Below, piece by piece: positions 47,401 to 55,574 of a stretch of DNA of 64,000 bases. The notes below the pieces were generated by a model, which saw nothing but the letters and a program-made list of their open reading frames with translations, was not told where the DNA came from and did not search any database. Numbering within the stretch: position 1 is the stretch's first letter; the number at the start of each line of letters is the position of its first letter. A program made the translations under genes and the position numbers. Origin of the DNA: Bacillus glycinifermentans (GTDB taxonomy: Bacteria > Bacillota > Bacilli > Bacillales > Bacillaceae); NCBI RefSeq assembly GCF_001042475.2, contig NZ_LECW02000021.1, positions 62,001-126,000 of the forward strand, in the 5' to 3' direction.

Positions 47401-47928
47401 GACGATCCGCATACCGCGGCCTCCCCCGCCAAGGGATGCTTTGATGATAAACGGATATCCGAATTGTTCAGCAAAACGCTTGACGTCTTCGACGCTTGCG
47501 ACAGGGCCGTCGCTTCCCGGAATAACCGGAATGCCCGCCTTTTCCGCTTGTTCACGGGCTTTGACTTTATCCCCGAACATATCGAGGTGCTTTGAGGTCG
47601 GACCGATAAAAATGATGCCTTCCTCTTCACAGCGCTTGGCAAACTGGATATTCTCCGATAAAAATCCGTAACCCGGATGTATCGCATCTACGTGGTTTCG
47701 CTTGGCGATTTCGATGATGCCTTCAATATCCAGATAAGCATCGATCGGCTTTTTCCCTTCGCCGACCAAATACGCTTCATCAGCCTTGTATCTGTGATAG
47801 GATCCGCTGTCTTCTTTTGAGTAAATCGCCACCGTGTGAATATTCAGTTCTGTACAGGCGCGAAACACCCGAATTGCGATTTCCCCCCTGTTTGCAACAA
47901 GTATTTTTTGTATAGGCTGTTGTGACAT
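44485..47928 (-). CDS. pyc: Pyruvate carboxylase
   Basis: Biotin enzyme making oxaloacetate from pyruvate, bicarbonate and ATP. The start is the ATG at 47928 (MSQQPIQKILVANRGE), giving 1147 residues. In order: biotin carboxylase (about 1-450; GGGGRGMR ATP loop near 168), carboxyltransferase (about 530-800; TTFRDAHQS near 545), allosteric linker, and biotinyl domain with Lys1112 in EAMKME. It is the main anaplerotic enzyme of Bacillus and lies 78 bp downstream of ftsW. Confidence 0.98.
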   Translation of the reverse strand: MSQQPIQKILVANRGEIAIRVFRACTELNIHTVAIYSKEDSGSYHRYKADEAYLVGEGKKPIDAYLDIEGIIEIAKRNHVDAIHPGYGFLSENIQFAKRCEEEGIIFIGPTSKHLDMFGDKVKAREQAEKAGIPVIPGSDGPVASVEDVKRFAEQFGYPFIIKASLGGGGRGMRIVRNESELEESYNRAKSEAKAAFGNDEVYVEKLIEKPKHIEVQVIGDKEGNVVHLYDRDCSIQRRHQKVIEIAPSVSLSDSLREKICDAAVALAKNVDYVNAGTVEFLVANDEFFFIEVNPRVQVEHTITEMVTGVDIVQTQILIAGGLSLKSKEVNIPDQDAITLHGYAIQSRVTTEDPSNNFMPDTGKIMAYRSGGGFGVRLDTGNSFQGAVITPYYDSLLVKLSTWALTFEQAAAKMVRNLQEFRIRGIKTNIPFLENVAKHEKFLTGQYDTSFIDTTPELFVFPKQKDRGTKMLTYIGNVTVNGFPGIDKKGKPEFDKPRIVKTDVDQPLANGTKQILDEQGADGLVKWVKEQESVLLTDTTFRDAHQSLLATRVRTHDLKKIANPTAALWPELFSLEMWGGATFDVAYRFLKEDPWKRLEELREEIPNTMFQMLLRSSNAVGYKNYPDNLIRKFVSESAAAGIDVFRIFDSLNWVKGMTLAIDAVRESGKLAEAAICYTGDILDPARTKYNLEYYTSMAKELEAAGAHILGIKDMAGLLKPQAAYELVSALKETVDIPIHLHTHDTSGNGIYMYAKAIEAGIDIVDVAVSSMSGLTSQPSASSLYHALEGHKRRPQLNVDAVESLSQYWESVRKYYSEFESGMNAPHTEIYHHEMPGGQYSNLQQQAKGVGLGERWNEVKAMYRRVNDLFGDIVKVTPSSKVVGDMALYMVQNKLTEEDIYERGESLDFPDSVVEMFKGYIGQPHGGFPEKLQKLILKGQEPITVRPGELLEPVSFDGIKAEFLEKHDVELSDQDAVAYALYPKVFTEYVQTAELYGNISVLDTPTFFYGMTLGEEIEVEIERGKTLIVKLVSIGEPRSDATRVVYFELNGQPREVVIKDESIKSSVHQKVKADRSNPNHIAASMPGTVIKLLVSKGDQVNKGDHLMINEAMKMETTVQAPFSGTIENIHVVNGEAIQTGDLLIEMKK

Positions 47929-48005
47929 GTCGCTCCTCCTCATCCGCTGTTTTCATATGTATCTATTCTAAATGAATCAAATGAGGCTTGTACACGATTA
48001 CTTTT

Positions 48006-49217
48006 TTAAAAATTTATACTTTTTTTATATTGATTTTCTTTATTTTTTGTAGTATCAACAGACTCTTTTCGCTTGTATCTGTCAAAATATTCATTGAACA
48101 TGCTGATATTCACCAGTATCCCGGCGCATGCCATAAGCAATATGAGCGATGAGCCTCCATAGCTGACGAACGGAAGCGTGACGCCTGTCAAAGGAATCAG
48201 GCCCGAGATGCCTCCCAGGTTGATGAACGACTGGATCGCAATCATGCTTGATATCCCGATCGCTAAAAGGCTCCCAAACGGGTCATCGCATTTTCTCGCA
48301 ATATAAAAACCTTTTAAAACGATGAAGCCGAGCAGCAGCACGACAAATAAAACGCCGAATATACCGAGCTCTTCGGCGATGATCGCCATGATGAAATCGG
48401 TGTGCGATTCAGGCAGATAGCCGTACTTCTGGACGCTTTCTCCGAGTCCGAGGCCAAAAAGCCCTCCGGAACCGAGCGCAAGGTATGAATTGACGACCTG
48501 AAATCCCGATTTTTGAGCATCCTCAAACGGGTTTTGGTAGCTTTCAAACCGGCTCAGCCGCCCCGGGGTTAAGATGTTGTCCAAATTCAGCAAAATCAGG
48601 GGACTGACAAGCAAAAGAACAATGCCCGCCAGCATCAGAAGCTTCAGCAGCGTCTTCCCGCTGAATCCGGAACACAGAATAATGCACAACGCAATCAAAC
48701 CGATGATCGTCGCTGTCCCAACATCGGGCTGAGCGGCTACCAATGCGCAGATGATGAGCGTAATCAGCGCCGGAGGGGCGATTCCCGCTCCCAAGTTGTC
48801 GATGTAGCTTTGTTTTTTGGCATACACGGAAGAAAGATACAAGATGATCGTCAGCTTGACGAATTCTCCCGGCTGAATGCTTAAGCTCCCCAACTTGTAC
48901 CAGCTTTGGGCGTTTCCCGCTACATGACCGACTGCAAACAGGGCGACCAGGGCGATGACGGAAGTAAGCAGCAATATTTTTTGGAATTTTTGATCGGCGA
49001 ATGCCTTGTACGGAAAAAGCGCCGTGAATAAAAAGACGATCGTTCCGAACACCAGGAACGTGAGCTGCTTGTCAAAAAAATAGGAGCTGTCTTTATTGTA
49101 CCTTGTCACCGCCGTGATCATGCTTGAGCTGTACACCATCACGAGTCCGAACCCGCACAGGAGAAATACAGCGAAGATTAGTGAATAATCATACGATTTG
49201 AGTACTCTTTTTATCAT
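48006..49217 (-). CDS. ftsW: SEDS peptidoglycan polymerase FtsW
   Basis: Lipid II glycosyltransferase of the vegetative divisome, partner of PbpB. It has 403 residues and about ten transmembrane helices. Conserved features include AQSWYKLGSLSIQPGEF (about 103-119), AQPDVGTA and the C-terminal PFVSYGGSS. The Lys/Asn-rich tail is longer than that of SpoVE. It is outside the dcw cluster, as in B. subtilis (ylaO). The 3' end is close to pyc. Confidence 0.96.
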   Translation of the reverse strand: MIKRVLKSYDYSLIFAVFLLCGFGLVMVYSSSMITAVTRYNKDSSYFFDKQLTFLVFGTIVFLFTALFPYKAFADQKFQKILLLTSVIALVALFAVGHVAGNAQSWYKLGSLSIQPGEFVKLTIILYLSSVYAKKQSYIDNLGAGIAPPALITLIICALVAAQPDVGTATIIGLIALCIILCSGFSGKTLLKLLMLAGIVLLLVSPLILLNLDNILTPGRLSRFESYQNPFEDAQKSGFQVVNSYLALGSGGLFGLGLGESVQKYGYLPESHTDFIMAIIAEELGIFGVLFVVLLLGFIVLKGFYIARKCDDPFGSLLAIGISSMIAIQSFINLGGISGLIPLTGVTLPFVSYGGSSLILLMACAGILVNISMFNEYFDRYKRKESVDTTKNKENQYKKSINF

Positions 49218-49372
49218 ATTATCCTCTTCCTTACTTTTGCCCTTAAAATTTGATATGATCTTTCGTTATTTTACTACACTTTCTTTAAAAGAACGAAAGA
49301 TACCCTTTTATAAACCTTCGATATCCCGGTCTGTTTTTTATCGGCAGAACGGGCATCTTCGTTTATTCCTAA

Positions 49373-49423
49373 TAAAAAAAGCCTGCCGGCCATCTGTACT
49401 TACAGACACGTCGTCGACAAGCT
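49373..49423 (-). terminator. Two-stem terminator after ylaN
   Basis: On the minus strand AGCTTGTCG (49415-49423) pairs with CGGCAGGCT (49380-49388) using G-U pairs. It encloses an inner TCTGTA/TACAGA stem and is followed by seven U. It lies about 38 bp past the ylaN stop. Confidence 0.6.
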
Positions 49424-49460
49424 GACTCAGACTAAAGAAGCATCCCCTTTAGCTATCCGT

Positions 49461-49742
49461 TTATTTTTTTGTAAAGGCTTCATGCAATGCAGACAATTCT
49501 CGCTCAAGCCTGTAAAGCAGTTCTTTTCCTTCTTGTTCCTCTACCAATCCAAGGCGGACAGCAAAGTCAATTTCCCTTGAAAGTCCGAACATTTGTGTAT
49601 CTAAAACCTCTTCATAAAGAGGACATTGAGGCATCGTTAAGTTGTCCATTTGCACTTGAATCAGCTTCAAAATTTTATCAGCATCACGTTTTAAAAGAGC
49701 AAGTGCTTTTTCACGATGATTGACTACAATCTCAGACGCCAA
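49461..49742 (-). CDS. ylaN: YlaN family protein, iron homeostasis
   Basis: A 93-residue all-helical cytosolic protein. YlaN is essential in B. subtilis unless iron is supplied, and recent work links it to binding and relieving the Fur repressor. The sequence matches the family ([17 protein letters not shown] at the N-terminus). It lies between glsA2 and ftsW with a terminator downstream. Confidence 0.93.
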   Translation of the reverse strand: MASEIVVNHREKALALLKRDADKILKLIQVQMDNLTMPQCPLYEEVLDTQMFGLSREIDFAVRLGLVEEQEGKELLYRLERELSALHEAFTKK

Positions 49743-49858
49743 AAGTATCCCTCCGTTCCCCAGGCGAGTACCTAATTCTTCTATTTATAATAAAGCCTAA
49801 CCTATAAAATTGCAAGCTATTTCTGCCCCTTCGGCGCATCTCGGGATCATTTTGGATC

Positions 49859-50788
49859 TTAAAAAATGCTTAGGCTGTAATTTTCGGACAAAAGCTCGAG
49901 CAGGCGGATTCCGGCGATACTGTTTCCTTTTTCATCCAGAGCAGGGCCGAAAATGCCGATTCCGAAGCTGTACGGAACAAGCCCCATGATTCCGCCGGAG
50001 ACGCCGCTTTTTGCCGGGATTCCGATTTTAATCGCAAATTCACCGCTTGCATTGTACATGCCGCAGGTCACCATAAACGTTTTGCAAATTCTCGCTATAT
50101 CTTTCGGAATGAGCTGTTCCCCTGTTTCGGGGTGTTTGCCGTTTAAGGCAAACACACAGCCGATCTTCGCCAAGTCAAGGCTGTTCATCTCAATGGCGCA
50201 TTGTTTCGTATACAGATCCATAACGTCCTCTACTTCCGCCTGAAAAATCCCGTGCTCTTTCATGTAATAACACATCGCCCTGTTGACCATTGACGTTTGA
50301 AATTCCGATTCCGCGACCTTTTTGCAAACAGAGATGCTCCGATTGTTTGCAAGCGCCCTGACAAACTCCAAGAGCCTGCCGATTCTTTCAGAAGATGTCG
50401 ACCCTTTCATCATGCTGGTTACGACAAGTGCGCCGGCATTGATCATCGGGTTCAGCGGCTTGCCAGGATTAACGGTTTCGAGCTTGATGATCGAATTAAA
50501 CGGGTCGCCCGTCGGTTCTTTCCCTACAAAATGAAACACTTTTTCAGGTCCGTGTTCCATCAAAACGAGCGCCAGCGCCAGCACCTTTGAAATGCTTTGA
50601 AGCGTAAAGACTTCTTTCACATCCCCCGCCGAAAGGCACGTCCCATCCGTATAATAGACCGCAACCGACAAATCATCCCCTGACTGCTCCGCTAAAGCCG
50701 GTATGTATGAGGCTACCTTTCCTTTTACGGTTACTTTTTTCGCTTCCGTGACAAAATGTTCGAGCTCGTCATTATGCCGGCAATTCAC
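49859..50788 (-). CDS. glsA2: Glutaminase
   Basis: Cytosolic serine-dependent glutaminase hydrolysing glutamine to glutamate and ammonia. The start is the GTG at 50788 (VNCRHNDELE), preceded by GGAGGG, giving 309 residues as in B. subtilis YlaM. The SxxK catalytic pair is Ser65/Lys68 in QSISK. The Asn/Tyr motifs (NPMINAGAL, about 115-123) and the SGVSGGIMG loop (about 255-263) are present. Confidence 0.94.
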   Translation of the reverse strand: MNCRHNDELEHFVTEAKKVTVKGKVASYIPALAEQSGDDLSVAVYYTDGTCLSAGDVKEVFTLQSISKVLALALVLMEHGPEKVFHFVGKEPTGDPFNSIIKLETVNPGKPLNPMINAGALVVTSMMKGSTSSERIGRLLEFVRALANNRSISVCKKVAESEFQTSMVNRAMCYYMKEHGIFQAEVEDVMDLYTKQCAIEMNSLDLAKIGCVFALNGKHPETGEQLIPKDIARICKTFMVTCGMYNASGEFAIKIGIPAKSGVSGGIMGLVPYSFGIGIFGPALDEKGNSIAGIRLLELLSENYSLSIF

Positions 50789-50909
50789 GTCTCTTCCCTC
50801 CATCCAAAGCATGAGTTTCTTTTATCTTTCCCTGAGAAAGCCCGCGTTATGAGAAGTGACAATCCGAAAGAAAGCGCTTATAATCTCTGTGAGGGAGTGG
50901 TGAGAAACA

Positions 50910-51386
50910 ATGGAGATCATAACGATTACAGGAAATGTGAAATACGCGATTACGCTTGATCCGAGCGTCTGGATTTTTGACGACCGAAAATTCGAACTGG
51001 ACCGTTTTTTTTCAAAAGAGGCGGAACAGGAGCAGGAGTACCTTGACATCGATCGTGAGCGCATCATCAGGGAAGGCGCCGTATCGCCCCCGACTCTAAA
51101 ATCAGAGAAGAAATACGAACGGGAAAAATTGCTTGACGGGACATTCGCGATCAAGCTCGAACCGTTTTTACACAACGCGGAAGTGTCTGAGACTGCCGCT
51201 TTTTGCATTTTTAAAACAGAAGCAGGAGATTTCTCAGTTCCGATCGGGGAAGCCGGCGGCATCCTTCTCTGCTTCAGCAAAAACGGAAAGCCGCTGACAG
51301 AAGACGGGCCCGTCCATGTTTATTTCGCAGACGGCTCAAACCGGACAAACCCGATCAAAAACGTAAAAGAAATTCATGTTCAATAA
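50910..51386 (+). CDS. ylaL: Protein of unknown function YlaL
   Basis: A 158-residue soluble protein, mostly beta-strand by sequence pattern, with no membrane segment or signal peptide. The ATG follows GGAGTGGTG. It matches YlaL by position (between glsA2 and ylaK) and remembered size. No catalytic motif is visible and I do not know its function. It is convergent with ylaK across a strong terminator. Confidence 0.85.
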   Translation: MEIITITGNVKYAITLDPSVWIFDDRKFELDRFFSKEAEQEQEYLDIDRERIIREGAVSPPTLKSEKKYEREKLLDGTFAIKLEPFLHNAEVSETAAFCIFKTEAGDFSVPIGEAGGILLCFSKNGKPLTEDGPVHVYFADGSNRTNPIKNVKEIHVQ

Positions 51387-51407
51387 GCCTATGATCTAGC
51401 GCATTCT

Positions 51408-51443
51408 AAGAAAAAACCTGGATTCCGTCCAGGTTTTTTCTTT
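51408..51443. terminator. Bidirectional terminator between ylaL and ylaK
   Basis: Fifteen-bp arms AAGAAAAAACCTGGA and TCCAGGTTTTTTCTT with a 5-base loop, overlapping the ylaK stop. Confidence 0.95.
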
Positions 51444-52770
51444 ACAAGAGATCGGCGGCCAGCCTTGCAAGCCCTGAGCGCTCCCCTTTTAAAAGCTTAA
51501 CGTTTCCGGAAATTTTCTGATCTTTAAAGCGCTCCACGACGTAGGCCAAGCCGTTGTTCATCGCATCCAAATACGGATGGTCGATTTGTTCGGTGTCCCC
51601 CATCAAGACGATTTTACTGCCCTCTCCGACGCGTGTAAGGAGCGTTTTGACTTCGTGCTTGGTCAGATTTTGCGCCTCGTCGATGATAATAAATTGATCG
51701 GGAATGCTTCGGCCCCGTATATATGTGAGAGCTTCGACCTGAATGGAACCCATCCCGGCTAAAATATCGTCAAGCTCCCCGGGCTTTTTCGCGTTGAATA
51801 AATATTCCAGGTTATCAAAAATCGGCTGAATCCACGGGCGGAGCTTTTCTTCTTTTTCCCCGGGCAGATATCCGATATCCTTCCCGACAGGCACAATCGG
51901 CCTTGTGACGACCAGCTTTTTAAAGTTCCCCAAGTCTTCCGTCTGCAATAAGCCGGCAGCCAGCGCAAGCAGCGTCTTCCCTGTGCCGGCCTTTCCGATC
52001 AGCGTGACAAGCGGAATATCCCGCCTCAAAAGAAGTTCAAGCGCCATCGTCTGCTGGACATTTCTCGAGCGGATACCCCAAACCTGCTCCTGATCAAAAA
52101 TCAGTTTTCTGACGGCTTTTCCACTCTGATCGACGATCCCGACCGCAGATGATGAGCCGCCGAGCGCATCCTTCATGATGATGAACTGGTTCGGGCAAAA
52201 CGGTTCACTGCTGATCTCATCAAGAGGCAAACAATGGCGTTCGTAAAAAGCGTTCATCTGGTCGGCATGAATATATAATTCGGTAAAACCGCTGTATATA
52301 TCATCATTTTCAACAACCCGGTCATGCAGAAAATCCTCTGACATCAAGCCGATCGCATCGGCTTTGACGCGGACGAGCATGTCTTTGCTGACGAGGATGA
52401 CGGGACGCCCGTCCTCTTTCGTTTCTTCCTCAAGACTCAAGTTTTTCGCAACGGCTAAAATGCGGTTGTCGTTTGTTTTTTCCACAAAAATTTCCTGAAG
52501 CTGATGAAAGGAGCGGTGATTGAGTTCGATTCTGATGCTCCCTCCATTTTGAAGCCATACGTTTTCATACAGCCTTCCTTTTTCACGCAAATCATCTATC
52601 AGTTTAGATACGCGCCTCGCATTTCTTCCAATTTCATCCATATAGCGTTTTTTAGAATCTACCTCCTCCAATACAACAGCCGGAATGACAACCTCATTAT
52701 CCTCGAAAGAAAAGATTGAATTTGGATCCTGCAATAACACATTCGTATCTAACACATAAATTTTACTCAA
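51442..52770 (-). CDS. ylaK: PIN-PhoH family ATPase/ribonuclease YlaK
   Basis: A 442-residue PhoH2-type protein. An N-terminal PIN nuclease domain (about 1-150; IYVLDTNVLLQDP with the first acidic ligand) is fused to a PhoH ATPase domain (about 225-440). Walker A is GKAGTGKT and Walker B is IIIDEAQNLT. PhoH2 proteins of mycobacteria have helicase and RNase activity; the B. subtilis role is unknown. The start is a TTG after AGGAGG. Confidence 0.93.
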   Translation of the reverse strand: MSKIYVLDTNVLLQDPNSIFSFEDNEVVIPAVVLEEVDSKKRYMDEIGRNARRVSKLIDDLREKGRLYENVWLQNGGSIRIELNHRSFHQLQEIFVEKTNDNRILAVAKNLSLEEETKEDGRPVILVSKDMLVRVKADAIGLMSEDFLHDRVVENDDIYSGFTELYIHADQMNAFYERHCLPLDEISSEPFCPNQFIIMKDALGGSSSAVGIVDQSGKAVRKLIFDQEQVWGIRSRNVQQTMALELLLRRDIPLVTLIGKAGTGKTLLALAAGLLQTEDLGNFKKLVVTRPIVPVGKDIGYLPGEKEEKLRPWIQPIFDNLEYLFNAKKPGELDDILAGMGSIQVEALTYIRGRSIPDQFIIIDEAQNLTKHEVKTLLTRVGEGSKIVLMGDTEQIDHPYLDAMNNGLAYVVERFKDQKISGNVKLLKGERSGLARLAADLL

Positions 52771-52924
52771 TCTTTCGCCTCCTGATCAGGATTTTTAGCC
52801 TTTTCGTTTCAATCGGGTTAAAAGCTGATGGAGCGCCCGCTAAAATATATGTTTTCGTGAATAAAGATAGAAGGTTAATTCAACAATAAAAATATTGAAA
52901 GCATTTTTAAGGAGGCAACCTCAA

Positions 52925-53539
52925 GTGCGAATCTTTTTTTTGATCTTCATTCAAACCGTTATGCTCCTTTCAGCCTGCGGCATTCAAAATAATGCACAAA
53001 ATAACGCGAATGAACGTCCGCGCAACGGGACCGTTCAAGTGAAAAACACCGCCCAGGAGCCGGTCGGCCGCAAAGACGGCCAAGCCATTGCCAGACGACT
53101 CGTGAAAATTACCGAAAGCGTTCCTGGAGTCAATGATGCAACAGCCGTCGTTCTCGGCAGGCTCGCCGTCGTCGGCATCGATGTCAAAGATAATTTGGAG
53201 CGCAGCAAAGTCGAGTCCGTTAAATACTCCGTCGTCCAAGCGCTGAAAAACGATCCGTACGGTGCCAATGCTGCAGTCGTGGCCGATCCCGACACCGTAA
53301 ACCGTCTAAGGGCGATGGGAAAAGAAATTCAAGCGGGAAGACCCGCAAAAGGCATCCTTGACGAGCTGGCGGCGATTGTCGGACGCGTTCTTCCGGAAGT
53401 GCCGAATGATGCAACAGACAATCAAAACACAAATCCGACAAAATCAAACAATGACCAGCTGAACGGAGAGCGGCAAAAAAATCTTGAAAAAGAGCAGAAC
53501 GACCAAGCGAATAAATACATGAAAAACAGACAGCAATAA
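52925..53539 (+). CDS. ylaJ: YhcN/YlaJ family sporulation lipoprotein
   Basis: A 204-residue lipoprotein of the spore YhcN/YlaJ family; YlaJ is a spore-associated protein linked to germination. The start is the GTG at 52925, preceded by GGAGG nine bases upstream. The lipobox LSAC (about 17-20) sets the mature Cys. A BON-like domain (about 60-145; ARRLVKITESVPGVNDATAVVLG) follows, then a Gln/Asn/Lys-rich tail. Confidence 0.92.
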   Translation: MRIFFLIFIQTVMLLSACGIQNNAQNNANERPRNGTVQVKNTAQEPVGRKDGQAIARRLVKITESVPGVNDATAVVLGRLAVVGIDVKDNLERSKVESVKYSVVQALKNDPYGANAAVVADPDTVNRLRAMGKEIQAGRPAKGILDELAAIVGRVLPEVPNDATDNQNTNPTKSNNDQLNGERQKNLEKEQNDQANKYMKNRQQ

Positions 53540-53543
53540 CGAA

Positions 53544-53590
53544 AAAGCTTGTGCCTTTACCTTCTCTCGCGGCACAAGCTTTCCTTTTTT
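53544..53590 (+). terminator. Terminator after ylaJ
   Basis: Perfect 12-bp arms AAAGCTTGTGCC (53544-53555) and GGCACAAGCTTT (53571-53582), then CCTTTTTT. Confidence 0.9.
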
Positions 53591-53603
53591 CTTCTGCAGA
53601 ACA

Positions 53604-53632
53604 TTTTTGTCCGGTGAAATTGGTGATATAAT
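53604..53632 (+). promoter_or_regulatory. Candidate sigma-A promoter for ylaI
   Basis: TATAAT (53627-53632) with a weak -35 TTTTTG (53604-53609) at 17 bp. The likely start of transcription is about 20 bp before the ylaI GTG. Confidence 0.55.
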
Positions 53633-53656
53633 GAATCACGAGCGAGGTGAAACAAT

Positions 53657-53863
53657 GTGAGGGTAAAGTGTTCATTGTGTGACAAAATTGATCAAATCGA
53701 TGATGACACACTGATTGCCAAGCGTCTTCGAAACCGGCCTATACATACGTATATGTGCAATGAATGCTATGAACGAATCAAAATCAAAACCGAGAACCGG
53801 ACGAAAACCGGCCGTTTTAAATTATATCCGCACAGAAAAGACAAAGAACAGGTAAAGTCATAA
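53657..53863 (+). CDS. ylaI: Zinc-ribbon protein YlaI
   Basis: A 68-residue DUF2197 protein with a two-knuckle zinc ribbon: CSLC (about 5-8) and CNEC (about 34-37). The basic C-terminal half (KTGRFKLYPHRKDKEQ) suggests nucleic acid contact. The start is a GTG at 53657 with GAGGTG upstream. Its function is unknown. In B. subtilis its neighbour is ylaH; here an accessory pair intervenes. Confidence 0.9.
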   Translation: MRVKCSLCDKIDQIDDDTLIAKRLRNRPIHTYMCNECYERIKIKTENRTKTGRFKLYPHRKDKEQVKS

Positions 53864-53874
53864 AAGCCGCCTGG

Positions 53875-53901
53875 GACATGAACACGATTCATGTCTTTTT
53901 T
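53875..53901 (+). terminator. Terminator after ylaI
   Basis: Arms GACATGAA (53875-53882) and TTCATGTC (53888-53895), followed by six T. Confidence 0.85.
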
Positions 53902-53908
53902 ATATTTT

Positions 53909-53924
53909 TGTTTCACATGAAACA
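53909..53924. promoter_or_regulatory. Putative MarR operator 1
   Basis: TGTTTCA and TGAAACA are perfect inverted arms around CA. The same core occurs in the palindrome over the marR promoter (55503-55532). It lies 16 bp upstream of the -35 of the monooxygenase promoter. Confidence 0.7.
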
Positions 53925-53939
53925 TTTTTTAAAAAATTA

Positions 53940-53968
53940 TTGAAAAACAATTTCATAAATAGTATATT
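53940..53968 (+). promoter_or_regulatory. Sigma-A promoter of the monooxygenase gene
   Basis: TTGAAA (53940-53945), 17 bp, TATATT (53963-53968), about 40 bp before the start codon. It sits between operators 1 and 2. Confidence 0.75.
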
Positions 53969-53972
53969 TAAA

Positions 53973-53990
53973 TTGTTTCATACGTAACAA
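53973..53990. promoter_or_regulatory. Putative MarR operator 2, imperfect
   Basis: TTGTTTCA then TA then CGTAACAA: the left arm is perfect and the right arm matches the expected TGAAACAA at six of eight bases. It covers the predicted transcription start, where binding would block initiation. Confidence 0.55.
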
Positions 53991-54006
53991 AAAGGAGTGA
54001 TATATT

Positions 54007-55503
54007 ATGGATTTTGATGTTATTATCGTTGGAGGCGGCCCTGTTGGCCTGATGACGGCTTCCGAATTGGCACTGGCCGGCGTGCGCACATGTATCGTCG
54101 AACGCCTGACTCAGCCTTCCCCTCATTCAAAAGCGCTGACGCTTCATCCGCGGTCAATCGAAATATTGGAAATGCGCGGCCTGTTTGAGCGGTTTAAAGA
54201 AAGAGGAAAGCCGCTGCCGCACGGACATTTTGCCGGTCTTGACACGGCATTGGACTTTTCTGAACTTGACACTCGCACCGATTATACGCTGTTTCTTCCT
54301 CAGACTGATACCGAGGAATTGCTTGATGAACACGCCCGCAGCTTAGGCGTCTCTATCCTTCGCGGTCATGACGTCCTTGCCGTCCGGCAAAACGATGAAC
54401 ATGCAGAGCTCGTCGTCCAGGGCCCTGACGGTTTGTCATTTTTAACGGCAGCTTACATTGTCGGTGCCGATGGGGCGGGAAGCACCGTCCGCAAACAGGC
54501 TGGGATCGCGTTTCACGGAAGCGATGCAAGCCTGACCGCCGTGCTGGGGGATGTAGCGCTTCAATCGCCGCCAAATTCCAGTTTCTATACGCACATCAAT
54601 GAAGAAGGCGCCGTCGTCATCATCCCATTGTCACCAGGCGTTTACCGCGTGCTCATCGTGTCGCCGCACAAACCTCAGCGCCTATTGCACGAACCGGTGA
54701 CACTGGAAGAAATACAAAAAGGCCTCGTGCAGATATGCGGCAGCGATTTCGGCGCCAGCAACCCGGTTTGGATGTCGCGGTTCGGCAATGCCAGCCGATT
54801 GGCGGAACGCTACAGATCAAAAAGGATTTTCCTGGCGGGAGATGCAGCGCACATTCATTTTCCAGCCGGCGGACAAGGGCTGAATGTCGGGCTTCAGGAC
54901 GCAATGAACCTCGGCTGGAAGCTTGCTTCTGCCGTCAAAGGCAAGGCTTCCGAGCGGCTCCTGGACAGCTATCACACGGAAAGGCATCCTGTCGGGAAAG
55001 AGCTTCTCCGGAATACGCAAATTCAAACAAAGCTGTTTGATTTTACCAGGGAGGGACTCTATTTGCGCGAGCTGCTTTCAGACATTCTCACATTCCCTGA
55101 GGTCAATCGCTATCTGGCAGAACAAATCGCGGCTCTCAGCGTCAATTACCCATCAGATGAAACGATGCCGCAGCATCAGCTGAATGGAAAACGGCTGCCC
55201 GACCTGGATATCACGCTGAAAGACGGCTCTGCCAAGCGCCTCTATTCGTTTCTTCATTCCGGACACTTTTTGTATATCGCATTTGAAGATGATCCGATGC
55301 AAACCCCTTGCCTTCCTCATCTGAAAACGGTAATTGCAAAAGCTGTGTTGGACCGGCCGGAATGGGGGGATGTCAAATCAGTCCTGATCCGTCCTGACGG
55401 CCATGTTGCATGGGCTGTCAGCAAATCGCATCAACACCCGAAACATCTCATTTCAGAAGGCATTCGCCGCTGGTGCGGAAATGTTCCAATGCCATCCTTA
55501 TAA
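54007..55503 (+). CDS. FAD-dependent aromatic-type monooxygenase
   Basis: A 498-residue flavoprotein monooxygenase of the PHBH / MhpA / rifampin-monooxygenase (Rox) class, cytosolic. The N-terminal GxGxxG loop (VGGGPVGLMTA, about 8-18), the DG motif (GADGAGSTVRK, about 156-166) and the GD motif (FLAGDAAHIHFPAGGQGLN, about 275-293) are all intact. The last 120 residues form a thioredoxin-like C-terminal domain as in MhpA and Rox. Such enzymes hydroxylate phenols or inactivate antibiotics; the substrate cannot be read here. The gene is paired with the following MarR repressor and shares its operator sequence, so an inducible detoxification role is likely. It interrupts the ylaI-ylaH order seen in B. 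subtilis. Confidence 0.9.
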   Translation: MDFDVIIVGGGPVGLMTASELALAGVRTCIVERLTQPSPHSKALTLHPRSIEILEMRGLFERFKERGKPLPHGHFAGLDTALDFSELDTRTDYTLFLPQTDTEELLDEHARSLGVSILRGHDVLAVRQNDEHAELVVQGPDGLSFLTAAYIVGADGAGSTVRKQAGIAFHGSDASLTAVLGDVALQSPPNSSFYTHINEEGAVVIIPLSPGVYRVLIVSPHKPQRLLHEPVTLEEIQKGLVQICGSDFGASNPVWMSRFGNASRLAERYRSKRIFLAGDAAHIHFPAGGQGLNVGLQDAMNLGWKLASAVKGKASERLLDSYHTERHPVGKELLRNTQIQTKLFDFTREGLYLRELLSDILTFPEVNRYLAEQIAALSVNYPSDETMPQHQLNGKRLPDLDITLKDGSAKRLYSFLHSGHFLYIAFEDDPMQTPCLPHLKTVIAKAVLDRPEWGDVKSVLIRPDGHVAWAVSKSHQHPKHLISEGIRRWCGNVPMPSL

Positions 55504-55532
55504 TCATTTTGTTTCACCTGAAACAAAATGAT
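55503..55532. promoter_or_regulatory. Putative MarR operator 3, 30-bp palindrome
   Basis: Perfect 14-bp arms ATCATTTTGTTTCA (55503-55516) and TGAAACAAAATGAT (55519-55532) around CC. It begins at the last base of the monooxygenase stop codon and overlaps both elements of the marR promoter. There is no following U-tract, so it is not a terminator. Confidence 0.85.
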
Positions 55533-55537
55533 ATAAT
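55509..55537 (+). promoter_or_regulatory. Sigma-A promoter of the marR gene
   Basis: TTGTTT (55509-55514), 17 bp, TATAAT (55532-55537). The -35 lies inside the 30-bp palindrome and the -10 begins at its last base, so binding there should repress marR itself. Confidence 0.75.
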
Positions 55538-55574
55538 AAAGCAGGAAATCGATCAAAAGGAGACTTTTTTCTGC

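Noticed and set aside
55410-55574. A longer MarR protein starting inside the monooxygenase gene
   Set aside because: The extension would run through the 30-bp palindrome and promoter and has no family counterpart; the ATG at 55575 has a ribosome binding site and the normal MarR N-terminus.
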